A stretch of 42,160 nucleotides of DNA, taken from DSUN01 sp035527715. GTDB lineage: Bacteria > Planctomycetota > PUPC01 > DSUN01. The position numbers and the translations under genes were made by a program. A model generated the notes under the pieces. That model saw only the letters and a list, made by a program, of their open reading frames with translations, was not told the DNA's origin and did not search any database. Below are positions 17,022 to 25,205 of this stretch, in pieces; positions within the stretch are counted from its first letter, which is position 1, and each line of letters starts with the position of its first letter. The stretch lies in assembly GCA_035527715.1 (NCBI GenBank), contig DATKZY010000162.1:1-42160 (forward strand), written 5' to 3'.

Positions 17022-18668
17022 CTACGGCGCCTTCACAGGCTCCGACGGCGGCGAGGCGTTGCCGTAGAGGTCGAATGCCGTGACCGTGATGGGCTTGCCG
17101 GCGGCCGCGGCGGGGCCCAGGGTGAGTGTGAGGCCATGGGTCTCCGCGAGGAGCCTCGGCTCGCCTCGAGCGCCGACACACGCGCGGTAGAAGGCGGTGA
17201 GCGTGTTGTCCTCGGAGCGGCGCCAGGAGAGGACGATCTCGTCGCCCTTCCGCTCGGCCTTGAGGCCAGCGACCTGGGCCGGCGGCGCGAGGTCCATGCC
17301 GCGGAAGATGACGAAGTCGTCGAGAAGGAACGGCTCGCGCCCCGCGTGGAACACGAGGCCGTTGGGGTAGCCCTGCTCGGGCGGGACGAGGCCCTGGCTG
17401 GTCTGGCGGTGGAACTGGCCGAGGCGGGTGCGGAGGATCACCCAGTCGGTGCCGGGCTGCATGACGGAGCCGATGCTCGGCTCGGAGAAGTGCCCCGTCA
17501 TCATCGCCCAGGGGCCGGGGAACGTGTGAAGCCGGCCGTGGCTCTTCCACGCCATCATCGAGCCGTGGGTGTCGTAGTCGTCCATCGCGGGGAACTTGCG
17601 TTTCTTCGCCTCCTCGGGGGTCATGAGGACCTCGTGGCGGTCGGCCTCGCACTGCTCGTCGTCGGGCGCGCGGCCGTAGTAGTAGAGGCGGCCATTCTGT
17701 GGCATCTTGAGGGCCATGATCATCGTTACGTCATCGAGGTCCGCCAGCTTGTGACGGAAGTTGATCGTGCCGGCGCCGCCCTTGGGCTGGATGCACTTGC
17801 CCGACCCGCGGAAGCCCCCCTCGGCGATCTCGGCGCCCTCGAATGGCCCAACGTTGCCGTCGTCGAAGTTCGCACGAAAGAGCACCTCGAAGAGCTTCTC
17901 GGGCGGCTTGACCTCGACCGTGCCGGCCTCGAGCACCGCGTGGCCGAAGCGCTGGACGATGTGGCTCGAGTGGCACAGGGTGGGCGACCAGGCGGTGTCC
18001 TCGCCCTCGCGGTAGGCGGCGGGGTCCTTGAGCTTCTCGTAGTGGCCGCGGATGCCCTGGACGGGGGCGATCTGGCCCATCTCGGGCCGCTGGCGGTTGA
18101 TGTTGAGGCCCCAGACCTTCGGGACGGCGCCCGCGACGCCGAGGTCCGCCATCGGCACGGCCAGCTCGACCGTCCAGCCGCCGTCGAACTTGCCGGTTCC
18201 CACTGACAGGTCGGCGTTCCAGCGGGCATCCTTGTTCTTGCTGTCGTAGACGACGCCCTTCGGGTTGACGATGATGTGGGCGTATTGGTGGCGGGTCCCG
18301 CGGTGGCCGGGGTCGAGGAAGACCTCAACCGTATCGCCGTTCCACAGGTCGCCATCTCGCTTGTCGCCGGCGGCAACGATGCGCTCGGGCTCGGACTCCC
18401 AGCACTTCACGGCGAAGTAGATGGCCCTGTCGTCGGCGAGGACGCGCGCCTCGGTCTTCTGCGAAGGGGCCTCCCAGAGGCCGTCGAGGAAGCGGAGGGT
18501 GACGGCTTCGGCCTTCTGCCAGGCCGCGTCGTCGAGCTTGCCGTCAATCGTCGGCGGCTCGACGGGCTTGGCCACCCATATCACGGGCGGCCCGAAGCGC
18601 TCGTGCACCTCCTCGACGGTCGCGGCCTCGGATGCCACCACAAGGGACAAGAACAGCGCAGTTCGCAT
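17022..18668 (-). CDS. secreted CBM9-like / LamG-like / Fn3 protein
   Basis: 548-residue exported binding protein. The short signal (1-15) starts at ATG 18668; the frame continues upstream but reads into the divergent promoter region. Residues about 35-240 match the CBM9 sugar-binding pattern: PPTIDGKLDDAAW, then AIYFAVKCWE, NGDTVEVFLDP and WTVELAVP. A concanavalin-like sandwich region (about 255-455) with DDFVIFRGMD and a C-terminal Fn3-like domain (about 465-548) follow. No catalytic motif is visible; a role in binding or displaying polysaccharide is inferred. It is divergent from the esterase-like gene, 82 bp apart, and converges with the giant paralog. Confidence 0.87.
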   Translation of the reverse strand: MRTALFLSLVVASEAATVEEVHERFGPPVIWVAKPVEPPTIDGKLDDAAWQKAEAVTLRFLDGLWEAPSQKTEARVLADDRAIYFAVKCWESEPERIVAAGDKRDGDLWNGDTVEVFLDPGHRGTRHQYAHIIVNPKGVVYDSKNKDARWNADLSVGTGKFDGGWTVELAVPMADLGVAGAVPKVWGLNINRQRPEMGQIAPVQGIRGHYEKLKDPAAYREGEDTAWSPTLCHSSHIVQRFGHAVLEAGTVEVKPPEKLFEVLFRANFDDGNVGPFEGAEIAEGGFRGSGKCIQPKGGAGTINFRHKLADLDDVTMIMALKMPQNGRLYYYGRAPDDEQCEADRHEVLMTPEEAKKRKFPAMDDYDTHGSMMAWKSHGRLHTFPGPWAMMTGHFSEPSIGSVMQPGTDWVILRTRLGQFHRQTSQGLVPPEQGYPNGLVFHAGREPFLLDDFVIFRGMDLAPPAQVAGLKAERKGDEIVLSWRRSEDNTLTAFYRACVGARGEPRLLAETHGLTLTLGPAAAAGKPITVTAFDLYGNASPPSEPVKAP

Positions 18669-18685
18669 GGAAAGCCCTCGCTCGA

Positions 18686-18715
18686 TTGGAAAAAGGGGCG
18701 GCGCTGGCATACTAT
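18686..18715 (+). promoter_or_regulatory. candidate sigma70-type promoter for the esterase-like gene
   Basis: TTGGAA (18686-18691), an 18-nt spacer and TACTAT (18710-18715), each 4/6 to consensus. The predicted start near 18722 leaves a short leader before AGGAG (18740-18744) and ATG 18751. Confidence 0.35.
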
Positions 18716-18750
18716 AGGCCGTCTTGGGGGAATTGCAACAGGAGAAGCCT

Positions 18751-21700
18751 ATGATGCGCTGGGCACTGCTCATCGGCGTCGCAGCATCGTCCGCTCTCGC
18801 CGGCCAGTCGCTCTTCACCGTCCGCCTCGGCGAGCAGGACACGTGCACGATCACGGGTGTGACCACGGTCCAGAGCCAGAAAGACGGCGCGACGATTCGC
18901 TTCGACGTCTCGAAGATCAAGGCGCCAAAGAAGGCCATTCTGCGCCTGTGGGTGGATTTGGAGGGCAACGCCCCATTCGCCCGGGCCTTCGGCATTGGCC
19001 GCTGGAGCGACCCAGCCTTCGATGGCTTCAAGGTCTGGCAGGAGGGCGGCGACGAGAAGCCGCTCGCCACGAGCTTCCCCTTCGCCTTCGCCTCGCCCGT
19101 GTGCCACGAGTGGGACGTGACGGCCGCCGTGCAGGCCTGGGTCGCCGACCCCGCGGCGAATAAGGGCCTGAGGACGAGTTTCCCATTGCCCGCCGACGGC
19201 TTCGAGCCGGCTTGGCAGCGGCCCTATCTTGAAATCACCTGCTCGGGGCCAAACCCGAATCGCCCACCGCAGCCGACCGAGCTAAGAGCCTTTTACCGGT
19301 CGGGGCAGGTGTTCCTGACGTGGAAACAGGCTCCGTACGACGGGGCGTTCTTCGATAGGACCTATAGGACCTATCTGCACACGGAACCGATCACCGCGCG
19401 CAACCTGGACCGCGCGACAGTCGCCGGAGAGGCCCACGGGAACTCGCAGCTCAACTACCGCCGCACCGTCTACTCCCACGACGCCATGGGCAGCTATGCC
19501 GCCTACATCCACTTCAAGTCGTTCCTGCTCCCCGGCGGCGAGCGGCCGAAGGACATGACCGAGAAGGCGTACTGGGAGGCCCTGGCGGCCAAGGTGCCGC
19601 TGCGCTACAACTTCGTGATTGACGACACGTGGGCGGCGAAGGTCGAGGACGGCAAATGGCTGAGCGACGCAAAGGTCCTCGGCGAGGGTCTCCGCGAGTT
19701 GAAGGGCCCCGAGCTATCCGACGACACGGGCCTCTTCGTCCACACCGTCGCCGAGCCGGGCAAGGTCTACTTCGCCGTCACCTCGGTCGTCGAAGGCAAT
19801 GAGAACCGCGAGGACTTCGCCGCCGGGAACGCGCTCGCCGAGCCGCTCGACGTGAAGGTGGAGACGCCGAAGCCCGTGCTCCAGGTGGCCTTCCACGAGA
19901 GCATCAAGCACAGGCGGGAGCGGCAGATCCGCGAATACGTCTACTGGGGCGGCGGCACCGACGGCCAGCACACCGAGCCATCCACGCCCTTCTACTTCCG
20001 CCTCGTGCCCCCTCCCGAGCTGATCGGCCTCCGCAAGCCCGGCGCCACGCCGCCCTGGATCGTGGCTGAGCCGTTCTGGTCGCACGCCCTCGCCGAGATC
20101 AACACGGACGGCATCTACATTCCCCCGACGCGGCTGGCGCCGTTCCCGCCCAGGGCGGTGCCCTTCAGCCGCGGCGGCTGGAAGGAGGGCGCCCGCTTCT
20201 ACTACGGCAGCCGCAAAGGCCCCGACGAGTCCGCCCGCTGGGGTCCGCACATCCAGCGCTCGGGCAACCTCTACGGCTACCACGACGCGATGAACACCGG
20301 CCGCGACCCGCGCAAGGCGACAGTGCTGCCCTTCTTCGAGAACCGCCTCCTCCGCGAGATCGAGCACTTCTTCCGCGAGTTCCCCCAGGCCAGCCGTGAC
20401 CATGTGGTTATGACCGGCGAAAGCTCCGCCATCCTCATGGCCATCCACCACCCCGACGTCTTCGCCTTCTGCTCCGCCGCACAGGACGTGCCCTGGACCG
20501 CCCCGCGGCAGGCCCATCAGTGGCGCATGGTCGGCAAGCGCGAATGGGGGCTGAAGAACGACCTCGGCTTCCCGGTCTGGAACTACTGCGACCCGGTCTG
20601 GCTCGCGAAGAAGTTCCCCGACCGCGCCTGGCCCTTCATCGGCCTGTGCCAGAGCGACAACTACGACCGCTCGGACGACTCGAACTGGGGCCAGGCCGGC
20701 TACCCCGGCCTCTTCCTGGCCCTCGCCGCCGAGAAGCGCGCCGGCAAGTGGTGGTGGTGCGACATCGGCGATGCGCCCAACGGCGGCTGGCCCGCCGTCG
20801 CGCGCAACCAGGCGCACCCCGCCTTCACCAACGTGAACTTCGCCGAGGTGCCGCAGAAGGAATGGAAGAACGAGCCGCGGGGCTCGCTCAACGGCTACCT
20901 CGACTGGCACCGGCCCGAGACGCCCTTCAAGCTCAAGAGCAAGGAGCCGCCGGCCCTGCCGCTCGACCTTGTGGACACGCCGCAGCGCTTCGAGATGGCC
21001 ATCCGCATCGGCGAGCTGGGCCGTACGCTCAACGGCCAATCCGTGCCCCCCACCACCGCCCGATTCGGGCAGACCGACATCACGCCCTGGCGCCTCCAGC
21101 AGTTCAAGACCGAGAAGGGCAGGAAGTACCTCTGGACCAACCGCAAGGTCGCCACGGGCCAGCTCCTCCAGGCCGGCGTCGTGACCGCCGACGAGCGCGG
21201 CCTCGTCACCGTCCCCGGCTTCTTCGTGGACCAGGACCCCCCGGGCAACAAGCTGATCCTCGAACCCGCCGACGGCAAGGACGTGCCGAAGGTGGACGCC
21301 GCGGCAAAGGTCGGCGAGCTGACGTATGAGCAGTACGCCCAGCAGTGCCGCAATCCCCAGCTCTTCCCCGTCGTCAAGCCGCCCATGACGAAGCTCACCA
21401 TCGCCGAGTTCACGTCCGTGAGGGGCGGGAACCCCGATGGCAGCCTGACCTTCAAGGGCGGCTCGTTCGGCAACGTCTACGAAACCCTCCTGACCGTCGA
21501 GAAGCCCGGCCCCTACATCATCACGGCTCGCGCGAAGGCGGAGTTCGGCGCCGCCTGGCCCCTCCTCATCCTCAGCGTCGGCGGAAAGTACGGAGAGAAG
21601 CTGGAGACCAAGGTCATTGACACCCCCGACTGGGCGCCCTACTCGTGGTACGCGACCCTGCCGGCCGGCAAGCTGGCCATCCGCCTCACCGTGCCCAACG

Positions 21701-22701
21701 AGTACTACATGGCGTCCGCACTCCCCGACCTGAAGAACCAGCGGCTCCACATCGCCGACCTCACGTTCACCGCGGCAACGAATGCCCCCGCCGAAATCCG
21801 CAGCGCACCGCGGCAAGTGGCCATCCCCGCAGGCATGCCCATTGTCCTCAAAGCCTCAGTGCTCAACGGACTCGGCAAGCCGGTGCCCACCCCGGTCAAG
21901 TGGAGTTGCTCTGAGGGCAAGGTGGACGCTGAAGGGCGATTCGTCTGCGACAAGCCCGGCGAGTGCCTGATCACCGCCGAGGCGGGCGGCGTCAAGGCCA
22001 CCGCGCCCATCCAGGTGGCCGACCGCTTCACCGACGACTTCAACTGCGGCACCGCGGTCCTCCGCTTCTGGTCGAGCTTCGACCTGGGCGCCGAGAAGGG
22101 CGAGTGGCACCCGCCCGCCGCAGGCCACCACTTCCTCAACTCCCTCTGGCAGCACAGTCGCGCCGCGAAGTCCGCTCTCCTTTGGGACCACGCGACGCTC
22201 TGGACGGACTACAGCGTGCAGGCCGACGTGTTCCTGGCGCCCCGCGACCGCGGCCAGCCGCTCGAGATCGGCAAGGGGAAGAAGGCGGTCCACGGCCTCG
22301 TCGTCCGGGCGACGGATGGGAACAACCACTATCGCCTCGAGGTCGAGCGCCGGGACGACGGCAGCGAGGCCCGCCTCGTCAAGAGGGTCAACGGCACCGA
22401 GACCGTCCTGGCCAAGACCGATTCGCCGCCCCCCCTCGCCCCCTTCGACTGGAAGACCAACCCCATGTGCCCCGGCTGGCGCGACACGCCCCAGGCCATC
22501 GCCGAGGAGCGCGGCCTCCACCACTGGCGTGTGGACACGATGCGCCTGGAGGCAAAGGGCGACACCCTGCGCGCCTGGCTCAACGGCAAGGAGGTCTTCC
22601 CCGCTGCGGTGAAGGACCCCGACCTCAAGGCCGGCACCTTCGGCCTCTGCGCCGAGGGTCAGACCGTCATGGACAACGTGGAGGCAAGGCCGGCGAAGTA
22701 G
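18751..22701 (+). CDS. secreted multi-domain esterase-like protein (alpha/beta-hydrolase with CBM-like domains)
   Basis: 1316-residue exported protein. AGGAG six nt upstream fixes ATG 18751; signal peptide 1-17. The N-terminal region (about 20-175) resembles a DNRLRE/CBM96-like sandwich. A fibronectin-like segment (about 180-345) precedes an alpha/beta-hydrolase-like region (about 395-700) with the nucleophile elbow TGESSA, candidate Ser558. Further beta domains follow: an Ig-like segment near 1015-1085 and a C-terminal LamG/3-keto-disaccharide-hydrolase-like sandwich (about 1090-1316) with RLEVERRDDG and LRAWLNGKEVF. It could remove acyl groups from a polysaccharide, but the Asp/His partners of Ser558 cannot be assigned with certainty. 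The gene ends 10 bp before the inverted-repeat cassette. Confidence 0.85.
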   Translation: MMRWALLIGVAASSALAGQSLFTVRLGEQDTCTITGVTTVQSQKDGATIRFDVSKIKAPKKAILRLWVDLEGNAPFARAFGIGRWSDPAFDGFKVWQEGGDEKPLATSFPFAFASPVCHEWDVTAAVQAWVADPAANKGLRTSFPLPADGFEPAWQRPYLEITCSGPNPNRPPQPTELRAFYRSGQVFLTWKQAPYDGAFFDRTYRTYLHTEPITARNLDRATVAGEAHGNSQLNYRRTVYSHDAMGSYAAYIHFKSFLLPGGERPKDMTEKAYWEALAAKVPLRYNFVIDDTWAAKVEDGKWLSDAKVLGEGLRELKGPELSDDTGLFVHTVAEPGKVYFAVTSVVEGNENREDFAAGNALAEPLDVKVETPKPVLQVAFHESIKHRRERQIREYVYWGGGTDGQHTEPSTPFYFRLVPPPELIGLRKPGATPPWIVAEPFWSHALAEINTDGIYIPPTRLAPFPPRAVPFSRGGWKEGARFYYGSRKGPDESARWGPHIQRSGNLYGYHDAMNTGRDPRKATVLPFFENRLLREIEHFFREFPQASRDHVVMTGESSAILMAIHHPDVFAFCSAAQDVPWTAPRQAHQWRMVGKREWGLKNDLGFPVWNYCDPVWLAKKFPDRAWPFIGLCQSDNYDRSDDSNWGQAGYPGLFLALAAEKRAGKWWWCDIGDAPNGGWPAVARNQAHPAFTNVNFAEVPQKEWKNEPRGSLNGYLDWHRPETPFKLKSKEPPALPLDLVDTPQRFEMAIRIGELGRTLNGQSVPPTTARFGQTDITPWRLQQFKTEKGRKYLWTNRKVATGQLLQAGVVTADERGLVTVPGFFVDQDPPGNKLILEPADGKDVPKVDAAAKVGELTYEQYAQQCRNPQLFPVVKPPMTKLTIAEFTSVRGGNPDGSLTFKGGSFGNVYETLLTVEKPGPYIITARAKAEFGAAWPLLILSVGGKYGEKLETKVIDTPDWAPYSWYATLPAGKLAIRLTVPNEYYMASALPDLKNQRLHIADLTFTAATNAPAEIRSAPRQVAIPAGMPIVLKASVLNGLGKPVPTPVKWSCSEGKVDAEGRFVCDKPGECLITAEAGGVKATAPIQVADRFTDDFNCGTAVLRFWSSFDLGAEKGEWHPPAAGHHFLNSLWQHSRAAKSALLWDHATLWTDYSVQADVFLAPRDRGQPLEIGKGKKAVHGLVVRATDGNNHYRLEVERRDDGSEARLVKRVNGTETVLAKTDSPPPLAPFDWKTNPMCPGWRDTPQAIAEERGLHHWRVDTMRLEAKGDTLRAWLNGKEVFPAAVKDPDLKAGTFGLCAEGQTVMDNVEARPAK

Positions 22702-22711
22702 ATGAGAGAAC

Positions 22712-22747
22712 AGAGAGACAGAATGATTGGGGACAGAATGATGAAGA
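22712..22747 (+). repeat. left terminal inverted repeat of the GxxExxY cassette
   Basis: 36 nt beginning AGAGAGACAG and ending ATGATGAAGA, with internal direct repeats starting GACAGAATGAT. It lies 10 bp after the stop of the esterase-like gene. Confidence 0.85.
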
Positions 22748-22769
22748 ACGGAGCAAGGGGGTAAAGCAG

Positions 22770-23573
22770 ATGCCGGTAGCAGTTGCAGCGGAGGTCAAGC
22801 CCATGTCGCAGGAGGAATTCTACGAGTTGGACTACCAGGTCATGGGATTGGTGTTCGATGTCCACAACGACCTGGGGCCGCTGTGCGATGAGAGGATCTA
22901 CCAGGATGAGCTGGCCCGTCGGTGCCGTAGAGCGGGGATCGAGGACGTTCTGACCGAAGTGCCGATACTCGTCTCGCACAAGGACTTCTCGAAGAAGTAC
23001 TACATGGACATGCTGGCTCGCGGGGGAGGGGTCTACGAATTGAAGACCGTGCGATCGCTCGCCCCAGAACACAAGAGCCAGGCGCTCCACTACCTGCTCC
23101 TCACCGGCTTGACCCACGGCAAGCTGCTGAACATGCGAACACCCGCCGTCCAGCACCACTTCATATCCACCTCTCTGACGCCCCAGGATCGCCATTCGTA
23201 CAGGATAGACGACCGCGAGTGGCAGGGCACTGACAACGGCAGCAAGGAGTTCAGGCTTCTCCTCGCCGACCTGCTCTCGGATTGGGGGGCGTTCCTCGAC
23301 ATCGGCCTCTTCTACGAGGCCGTGGTGCACTTCCGGGGCGGCGAGGACAGTGTCGTGAAGCGGATCGATGTCGTCAGCAATTCGCGCGTCATTGGGACCC
23401 AACGAGCGCATCTACTCACCCCGTCCACGGCGTTCAGGATCTCGGCAGTGCATCGTAGCCCGCAGTCGTTCGAGGAGCACCTCCGCCGGTTGCTCTCCCA
23501 CACCCGCTTGAGGGCCATCCAGTGGGTGAACCTTAATCGCCACACGATCACCTTCAAGACGCTACTCCGCTGA
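22770..23573 (+). CDS. GxxExxY protein, PD-(D/E)xK nuclease-like, with C-terminal extension
   Basis: 267-residue protein of the GxxExxY family (PDDEXK_3 superfamily). The nuclease-type core lies in about 18-135: a helix with VFDVHNDLGP, the signature as ERIYQDEL (Glu41, Tyr44; the leading Gly is replaced by Leu38), then Asp80 and the YELKTV strand with Glu90 and Lys92, the expected PD-(D/E)xK triad, followed by SQALHYLLLTG. Typical members are about 125-130 residues; here another 130 residues without a recognised domain follow. The start is ATG 22770, preceded by AGGGGG with good spacing; ATG 22803 is possible and closer to the usual family start. It is the only gene inside the 36-bp inverted repeats. 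The biochemical function of the family is not established. Confidence 0.85.
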   Translation: MPVAVAAEVKPMSQEEFYELDYQVMGLVFDVHNDLGPLCDERIYQDELARRCRRAGIEDVLTEVPILVSHKDFSKKYYMDMLARGGGVYELKTVRSLAPEHKSQALHYLLLTGLTHGKLLNMRTPAVQHHFISTSLTPQDRHSYRIDDREWQGTDNGSKEFRLLLADLLSDWGAFLDIGLFYEAVVHFRGGEDSVVKRIDVVSNSRVIGTQRAHLLTPSTAFRISAVHRSPQSFEEHLRRLLSHTRLRAIQWVNLNRHTITFKTLLR

Positions 23574-23610
23574 CGATCTGTTCCTCACCCTCACTGCCTG
23601 ATCTGTCTTC

Positions 23611-23646
23611 TCTTCATCATTCTGTCCCCAATCATTCTGTCTCTCT
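23611..23646 (-). repeat. right terminal inverted repeat of the GxxExxY cassette
   Basis: Exact reverse complement of 22712-22747. It lies 37 bp after the GxxExxY stop and 24 bp before the end of the convergent ExbD-like gene. Confidence 0.85.
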
Positions 23647-23670
23647 TCTGCCGCACGCGGCGGCCAGGCG

Positions 23671-24144
23671 TCATTCACCGGGGTGGATGACGAAGGCGAG
23701 CTCGCCCACACCGAGGCCCTGGAGGCACTGGATGAGGATGGCGACGAGCTCGCAGGGGGCCTCCTCGTCGGCGCGGATGAGGGCGAGGGGCCAGGCGTTG
23801 TCGCCCTTGATGGCCCGCAGCGCTGCCCAGAGGTTCTTCGCCTCGATGCCCGTCGTGTCGTCCTCGAAGTAGAACAGCCACGCGCCCGTCTGCGTCCGGG
23901 CCTCGGTCGGCCTCGCGGCGGGCCGGTTCCGGCTGAGCGAGATGGTGACGGCCAGATTGATATCGCGCGCCACCGTGTTCGTGGCCTGGGGCAGTGCCAC
24001 GTCCACCATCTGCATCGCGGCCGCCGCGCTGACGAGGAAGATGACCAGCAGCGCGAGCGTGACGTCGGCATAGGACGTGATCTGCGGCTTGGCGGAGAGC
24101 GCCGGCTGTGTTCGCCGCTTTCGCAGATAGCCGTAGCCGGGCAT
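23671..24144 (-). CDS. exbD: ExbD/TolR-family protein, copy with the membrane Asp
   Basis: 157-residue inner-membrane protein, last gene of the six-gene operon. A short cytoplasmic N-terminus leads into one membrane helix with ITSYADVTLALLVIFLV; the Asp in YADV aligns with the proton-carrying Asp of ExbD/TolR (TPFIDV in E. coli ExbD). A periplasmic domain of normal size follows, ending LGVGELAFVIHPGE. ATG 24144 has AGGAG upstream and begins the compact family start; the frame runs on to 24303 but only through a palindrome and the preceding gene. It would form the moving element of an ExbB/ExbD motor together with the other ExbD copy. Confidence 0.88.
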   Translation of the reverse strand: MPGYGYLRKRRTQPALSAKPQITSYADVTLALLVIFLVSAAAAMQMVDVALPQATNTVARDINLAVTISLSRNRPAARPTEARTQTGAWLFYFEDDTTGIEAKNLWAALRAIKGDNAWPLALIRADEEAPCELVAILIQCLQGLGVGELAFVIHPGE

Positions 24145-24175
24145 GCGCGACGCTCCTGAGCCGATCAGTCCGGCG

Positions 24176-24232
24176 GGGGTCACATCTTCATTTGGCACTT
24201 TGCGGCCAAGTGCGAAATGAAGATGTGACCCC
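24176..24232. repeat. 25-bp palindrome between the two exbD genes
   Basis: The left arm (24176-24200) starts GGGGTCACATCTTCATTT and pairs with 24208-24232 at 24 of 25 positions around the loop TGCGGCC. On the minus strand it encodes the last 13 or so residues and the TGA stop (24188-24190) of the first ExbD. It may be a REP-like element; in mRNA it would form a strong hairpin between the two exbD genes. Confidence 0.85.
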
Positions 24233-24607
24233 TGGCTGGCCAAACGCCACCTGGACGGTGCGGCGGGCCAGCAGGCAATCCACGGCCCGCACAAGCGAGC
24301 CATACGGCGCCTTGGGGTCCATGCTCACCAGCACGACCGTGCCGTCGGGCAGGCGCGCGATCTCGCCTGGGAGGGCCTCGGCCGACAGGCTGGCCCTCTC
24401 CCCCAAGCGATAGGTTGTGCCGGCCTCGACCCGGAGCACGACGGCCTCCTCGGTGCCGACGAGCGCCGTCCTCGCCCCCTGCGCCTTCGGCAGCACGAGC
24501 GGCAGCAGCCGCGCCGCGTGCGACGCGATGAGCAGAGTCATCACCAGGATCACCAGGTTCACGTTGATGAGCGGCGTGACATCCGGCTCTTCGAGCTGTC
24601 GGGTCAT
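24188..24607 (-). CDS. exbD: ExbD/TolR-family protein with Asn in place of the membrane Asp
   Basis: 139-residue inner-membrane protein. The single helix reads VTPLINVNLVILVMTLLI and aligns without gaps to E. coli ExbD VTPFIDV..., placing Asn where the essential proton-relay Asp should be. The periplasmic domain is of normal length to VQVAFGQ, after which the C-terminus (GVTSSFRTWPQSAK) and stop come from the palindrome at 24176-24232. The start ATG overlaps the ExbB stop as ATGA (24607-24604), indicating translational coupling. It is probably unable to carry protons alone and may pair with the Asp-containing copy encoded next. Confidence 0.88.
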   Translation of the reverse strand: MTRQLEEPDVTPLINVNLVILVMTLLIASHAARLLPLVLPKAQGARTALVGTEEAVVLRVEAGTTYRLGERASLSAEALPGEIARLPDGTVVLVSMDPKAPYGSLVRAVDCLLARRTVQVAFGQPGVTSSFRTWPQSAK

Positions 24608-25203
24608 AGGTCACCGAGGGCGACGAAGATGCGGTTCGCCTGCGTGCGGAGGTCGCGGACGGCGTTGTCGCTGGCCGTCGTGAGGAGGTTGTAGGCGACG
24701 TAGGCGGGGATGGCAATGACCAGGCCGACGGCCGTGGTCTGAAGGGCCTGGGCAATGCCGGCCGAGATGACCGTGGGGCCGCCGAAGCCCTTCTGCACGA
24801 TCGAGAAGAAGGTGTTCATGATGCCGAGCACGGTGCCCAGGAGCCCGAGGAACGGCGCCGTGCCCGCGAGCGCGGCGAGCAGGGGCAGCCGCCGCTTGAA
24901 CTGGCCGCTCGCCAGCTCGAGGGCGTCGTCGAGGAGCAGCAGCGTGGTCTCGGGGCTCGCCGACGTGTCGTGCCGGAGCACGTAGCTCATCACCTGGCCG
25001 AGCGGGGCGTCGGACCTCTCGAACGCCTCCTTGAGCTTCTGGCGGTCGGGGCTCGCGAGGAGCTGCTGGACATCGGCCGCGAAGGCACGCGTCCGCGCCC
25101 GGCTCCGCCGCCACGCCAGGAGCCGCTCCACGATCAGGGCGAGGGCCGCCACCGAGTAGAGGATGAGGGCGATGCCGCACGGGTCGAGGTACAGCCGATA
25201 CAT
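24604..25203 (-). CDS. exbB: MotA/TolQ/ExbB proton channel family protein
   Basis: 199-residue inner-membrane stator protein. One N-terminal membrane helix (about 8-28), a cytoplasmic region, then two C-terminal helices with GTAPFLGLLGTVLGIM and IAQALQTTAVGLVIAIPAY, the conserved Gly/Thr-rich segments that line the channel around the ExbD Asp. AGGAG precedes ATG 25203, which begins 2 bp after the stop of the lipoprotein gene. It is expected to form the oligomer through which proton flow energises ExbD and the TonB-like protein of the same operon. TolQ and ExbB cannot be told apart by eye; the TonB-like partner favours ExbB. Confidence 0.92.
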   Translation of the reverse strand: MYRLYLDPCGIALILYSVAALALIVERLLAWRRSRARTRAFAADVQQLLASPDRQKLKEAFERSDAPLGQVMSYVLRHDTSASPETTLLLLDDALELASGQFKRRLPLLAALAGTAPFLGLLGTVLGIMNTFFSIVQKGFGGPTVISAGIAQALQTTAVGLVIAIPAYVAYNLLTTASDNAVRDLRTQANRIFVALGDL

Positions 25204-25205
25204 GC

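Larger units (their letters stand above)
22712..23646. mobile_element. GxxExxY cassette bounded by perfect 36-bp inverted repeats
   Basis: The left arm (22712-22747) and right arm (23611-23646) are exact reverse complements over 36 nt. Each arm contains two direct sub-repeats of GACAGAATGAT. The 935-bp unit holds a single gene for a PD-(D/E)xK-type GxxExxY protein, lies between a plus-strand and a minus-strand gene without breaking either, and looks lower in GC than its neighbours. No transposase is present. Movement is inferred from the terminal repeats and the neat intergenic position only. Confidence 0.55.
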
